NCBI GenBank assembly: GCA_949096025.1
Contig: CARXKP010000007.1
Span: forward strand, 1-24,367
From: an uncultured Eubacteriales bacterium
Lineage (GTDB): Bacteria > Bacillota > Clostridia > Christensenellales > UBA1242
Direction: 5' to 3'
DNA length: 24,367 nt
In this document: piece by piece, positions 23,188 through 24,367 of the stretch
How positions within the stretch are numbered: position 1 is the stretch's first letter
Layout: the number at the start of each line of letters is the position of its first letter
Translations under genes and position numbers: made by a program
The notes under the pieces: generated by a model
Told to the model about the DNA's origin: nothing
What the model saw: the letters and a program-made list of their open reading frames with translations, nothing else
Databases searched by the model: none

Positions 23188-23216
23188 TACAAGTCGCAAT
23201 AAAATTGTGTTATAAT
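23188..23216 (+). promoter_or_regulatory. Promoter of the right-edge gene
   Basis: TACAA (23188-23192), an 18-bp spacer, TGTTATAAT with the -10 at 23211-23216. Predicted start near 23223, just before GGAGG and the ATG at 23235. It closely matches the promoters at 8977 and 11105. Confidence 0.68.
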
Positions 23217-23234
23217 AAATGAAATGGAGGCTTT

Positions 23235-24367
23235 ATGAAGATAAAATCTACAAACTTAGGAGATAAATACACCTTTAAAAATAAATTTTCGAAAAATAGA
23301 ATTTCAAAGAATGACTTGTATATGAATAAATTTTTAAAATTGAAGTATAAGGTTCTAACAACGTTACATTTACGTGGGTTGGCGAAAAAGTCGCCTTGGT
23401 TTCGGACAATGGATTATCATTGGAGTAAAACAAATAAAGAGTTAAATGAAGTTAATAAAAAATTACTAAAAGAAACAATAAAACTCTCTTCAAAGGATTT
23501 AAAATTAGAAGAAATATATATTTATGATGTACTTCCTAGAGAGTATCTCAATGAATTCAAGATAAAGTACTTAAAATTTAAAAATTGTTTTATGAAAAAA
23601 ACAATTTTTAATCGACGTAATAAAGAAATTGTAGACGCGTTTGAAAAGATGAGCGTGTCAAGATCTATCGATTGTTGGTATAATATTGACCATTTTGCTA
23701 TTAAGGATAAAACATCATTGAGCCAATATTTTGAATATTTTGATATTGAAGCAATTGGGTTTTCTGAATCCTACTATATTATAAAATATAGTCTCGGAGT
23801 AAATTCTGAAGCAAATATGCATTTGGAAAAGATATTGGCCAATAACATTTATAAAGATGCTGTATGTATTAGTTGTGGTGTGTGGTGGAAGAAAAAAAGT
23901 TTCGCCGGTTGTCGTCCATATGACTTGTCTAACGATGCAAAACTTTCAACTTTAGAAGACTTTTTGTTAGAACTAAAAGGTGTATTCTTCAGAGAAATAA
24001 AAAAGAAACTTTTTTCTAAGTTCTATGACTGGAAAAATATACCTCCAAGTGTAGAAATATATTCATCACAAAATTTATCAAACAAAAGCCAAGATTTATT
24101 AAAATTTCTTGCATTATATTGTCTTAGAGATGTTGAATATAGCGAAAAATATAATACTTACTTTATTCCAACCGTTTCACATTTGCATCCAAATGAATTA
24201 AATAATTCGAGAATTATAGCTGATGCAACCCAATTTAAGAGAGATAAATCGGGATTTTATGATTTTGAACATATGGAAGAATTGATTGGGAGACGTTTAG
24301 CCGAATATTTCGTTTTATCTAGTCTTGAAAGTAAAGTAACTAATTCGATATATGGAACACAATTAAA
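23235..24367 (+). CDS. Uncharacterised protein, 3' end outside the window
   Basis: The open frame runs from ATG 23235 (GGAGG 4 nt upstream) to the right edge without a stop, giving at least 377 codons. I do not recognise a family. The N-terminus is very basic (KIKSTNLGDKYTFKNKFSK), the body is mixed helix and strand with many aromatic residues, and a CISC pair at residues 211-214 lies in a short WWKKK context. There is no clear membrane segment, Walker motif or nuclease motif. It has its own promoter, of the type used by the element's other cargo genes, and stands just beyond the integrase. It is probably cargo of the same element, and possibly defence-related because of its neighbours. Confidence 0.7.
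   Translation, partial: MKIKSTNLGDKYTFKNKFSKNRISKNDLYMNKFLKLKYKVLTTLHLRGLAKKSPWFRTMDYHWSKTNKELNEVNKKLLKETIKLSSKDLKLEEIYIYDVLPREYLNEFKIKYLKFKNCFMKKTIFNRRNKEIVDAFEKMSVSRSIDCWYNIDHFAIKDKTSLSQYFEYFDIEAIGFSESYYIIKYSLGVNSEANMHLEKILANNIYKDAVCISCGVWWKKKSFAGCRPYDLSNDAKLSTLEDFLLELKGVFFREIKKKLFSKFYDWKNIPPSVEIYSSQNLSNKSQDLLKFLALYCLRDVEYSEKYNTYFIPTVSHLHPNELNNSRIIADATQFKRDKSGFYDFEHMEELIGRRLAEYFVLSSLESKVTNSIYGTQL

Overview
The window is AT-rich DNA with Firmicutes-like genes (strong AGGAGG-type ribosome binding sites, extended -10 promoters, hairpin plus T-run terminators). It is most likely from an uncultured Clostridia- or Bacilli-related bacterium using the standard code: TGA ends several genes and TGG is the tryptophan codon. 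I cannot name the species.

Layout. (1) Positions 1-5026 hold the 3' part of a very large RHS/YD-repeat gene, open at the left edge. It stops inside the conserved core end, without a toxin tip, and has its own terminator. (2) Positions 5171-8769 are bounded by two same-orientation copies of a tRNA-Arg(CCT) 3' end, the typical footprint of tyrosine-recombinase integration. Between them lies a five-gene leftward operon: P27-type small terminase, ParB/DUF4417 protein, Ntox50-type toxin, candidate immunity protein, and a phage-type radical SAM gene with one in-frame TGA at the middle cysteine of its cluster motif. (3) From 8770 rightwards is a second, larger element. It contains a leaderless Abi-alpha-like gene, a leftward operon of three small genes (two of them paralogues), and a non-coding region of about 540 bp with a 33-bp inverted repeat and five TACACT boxes spaced one helical turn apart. 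A six-gene type I (EcoR124-like) restriction operon follows: GIY-YIG/RAMA-like protein, PrrC-like anticodon nuclease, hsdM, an unknown 300-aa gene, hsdS with a 12-bp TAEL repeat, and hsdR. After it come a CGCG/CTGTCAT repeat block, an array of six structured hairpin repeats, a replication-initiator-like gene, a possible phage cos-like sequence, a long hairpin, an excisionase and a tyrosine integrase with an embedded XRE-like HTH. A last gene runs off the right edge.

Interpretation. Region 3 (integrase, excisionase, rep with ori-like repeats, defence cargo, no structural genes) resembles a phage satellite or small integrative element. Region 2 looks like an older or degraded element stacked in the same tRNA-Arg site. 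It carries phage packaging-operon genes (small terminase, DUF4417, radical SAM) and a toxin/immunity pair. An intact tRNA-Arg(CCT) would be expected to the right of the window on the minus strand.

The most unusual signal is the hairpin array at 19910-20284. It has six units in which the loop (AAATGGT-like) and a downstream TGNTAAAAT box are conserved at fixed distance, while the 9-nt stem arms differ between units but stay complementary. That is covariation, which implies a folded RNA or single-stranded DNA function that I cannot match to a known class.
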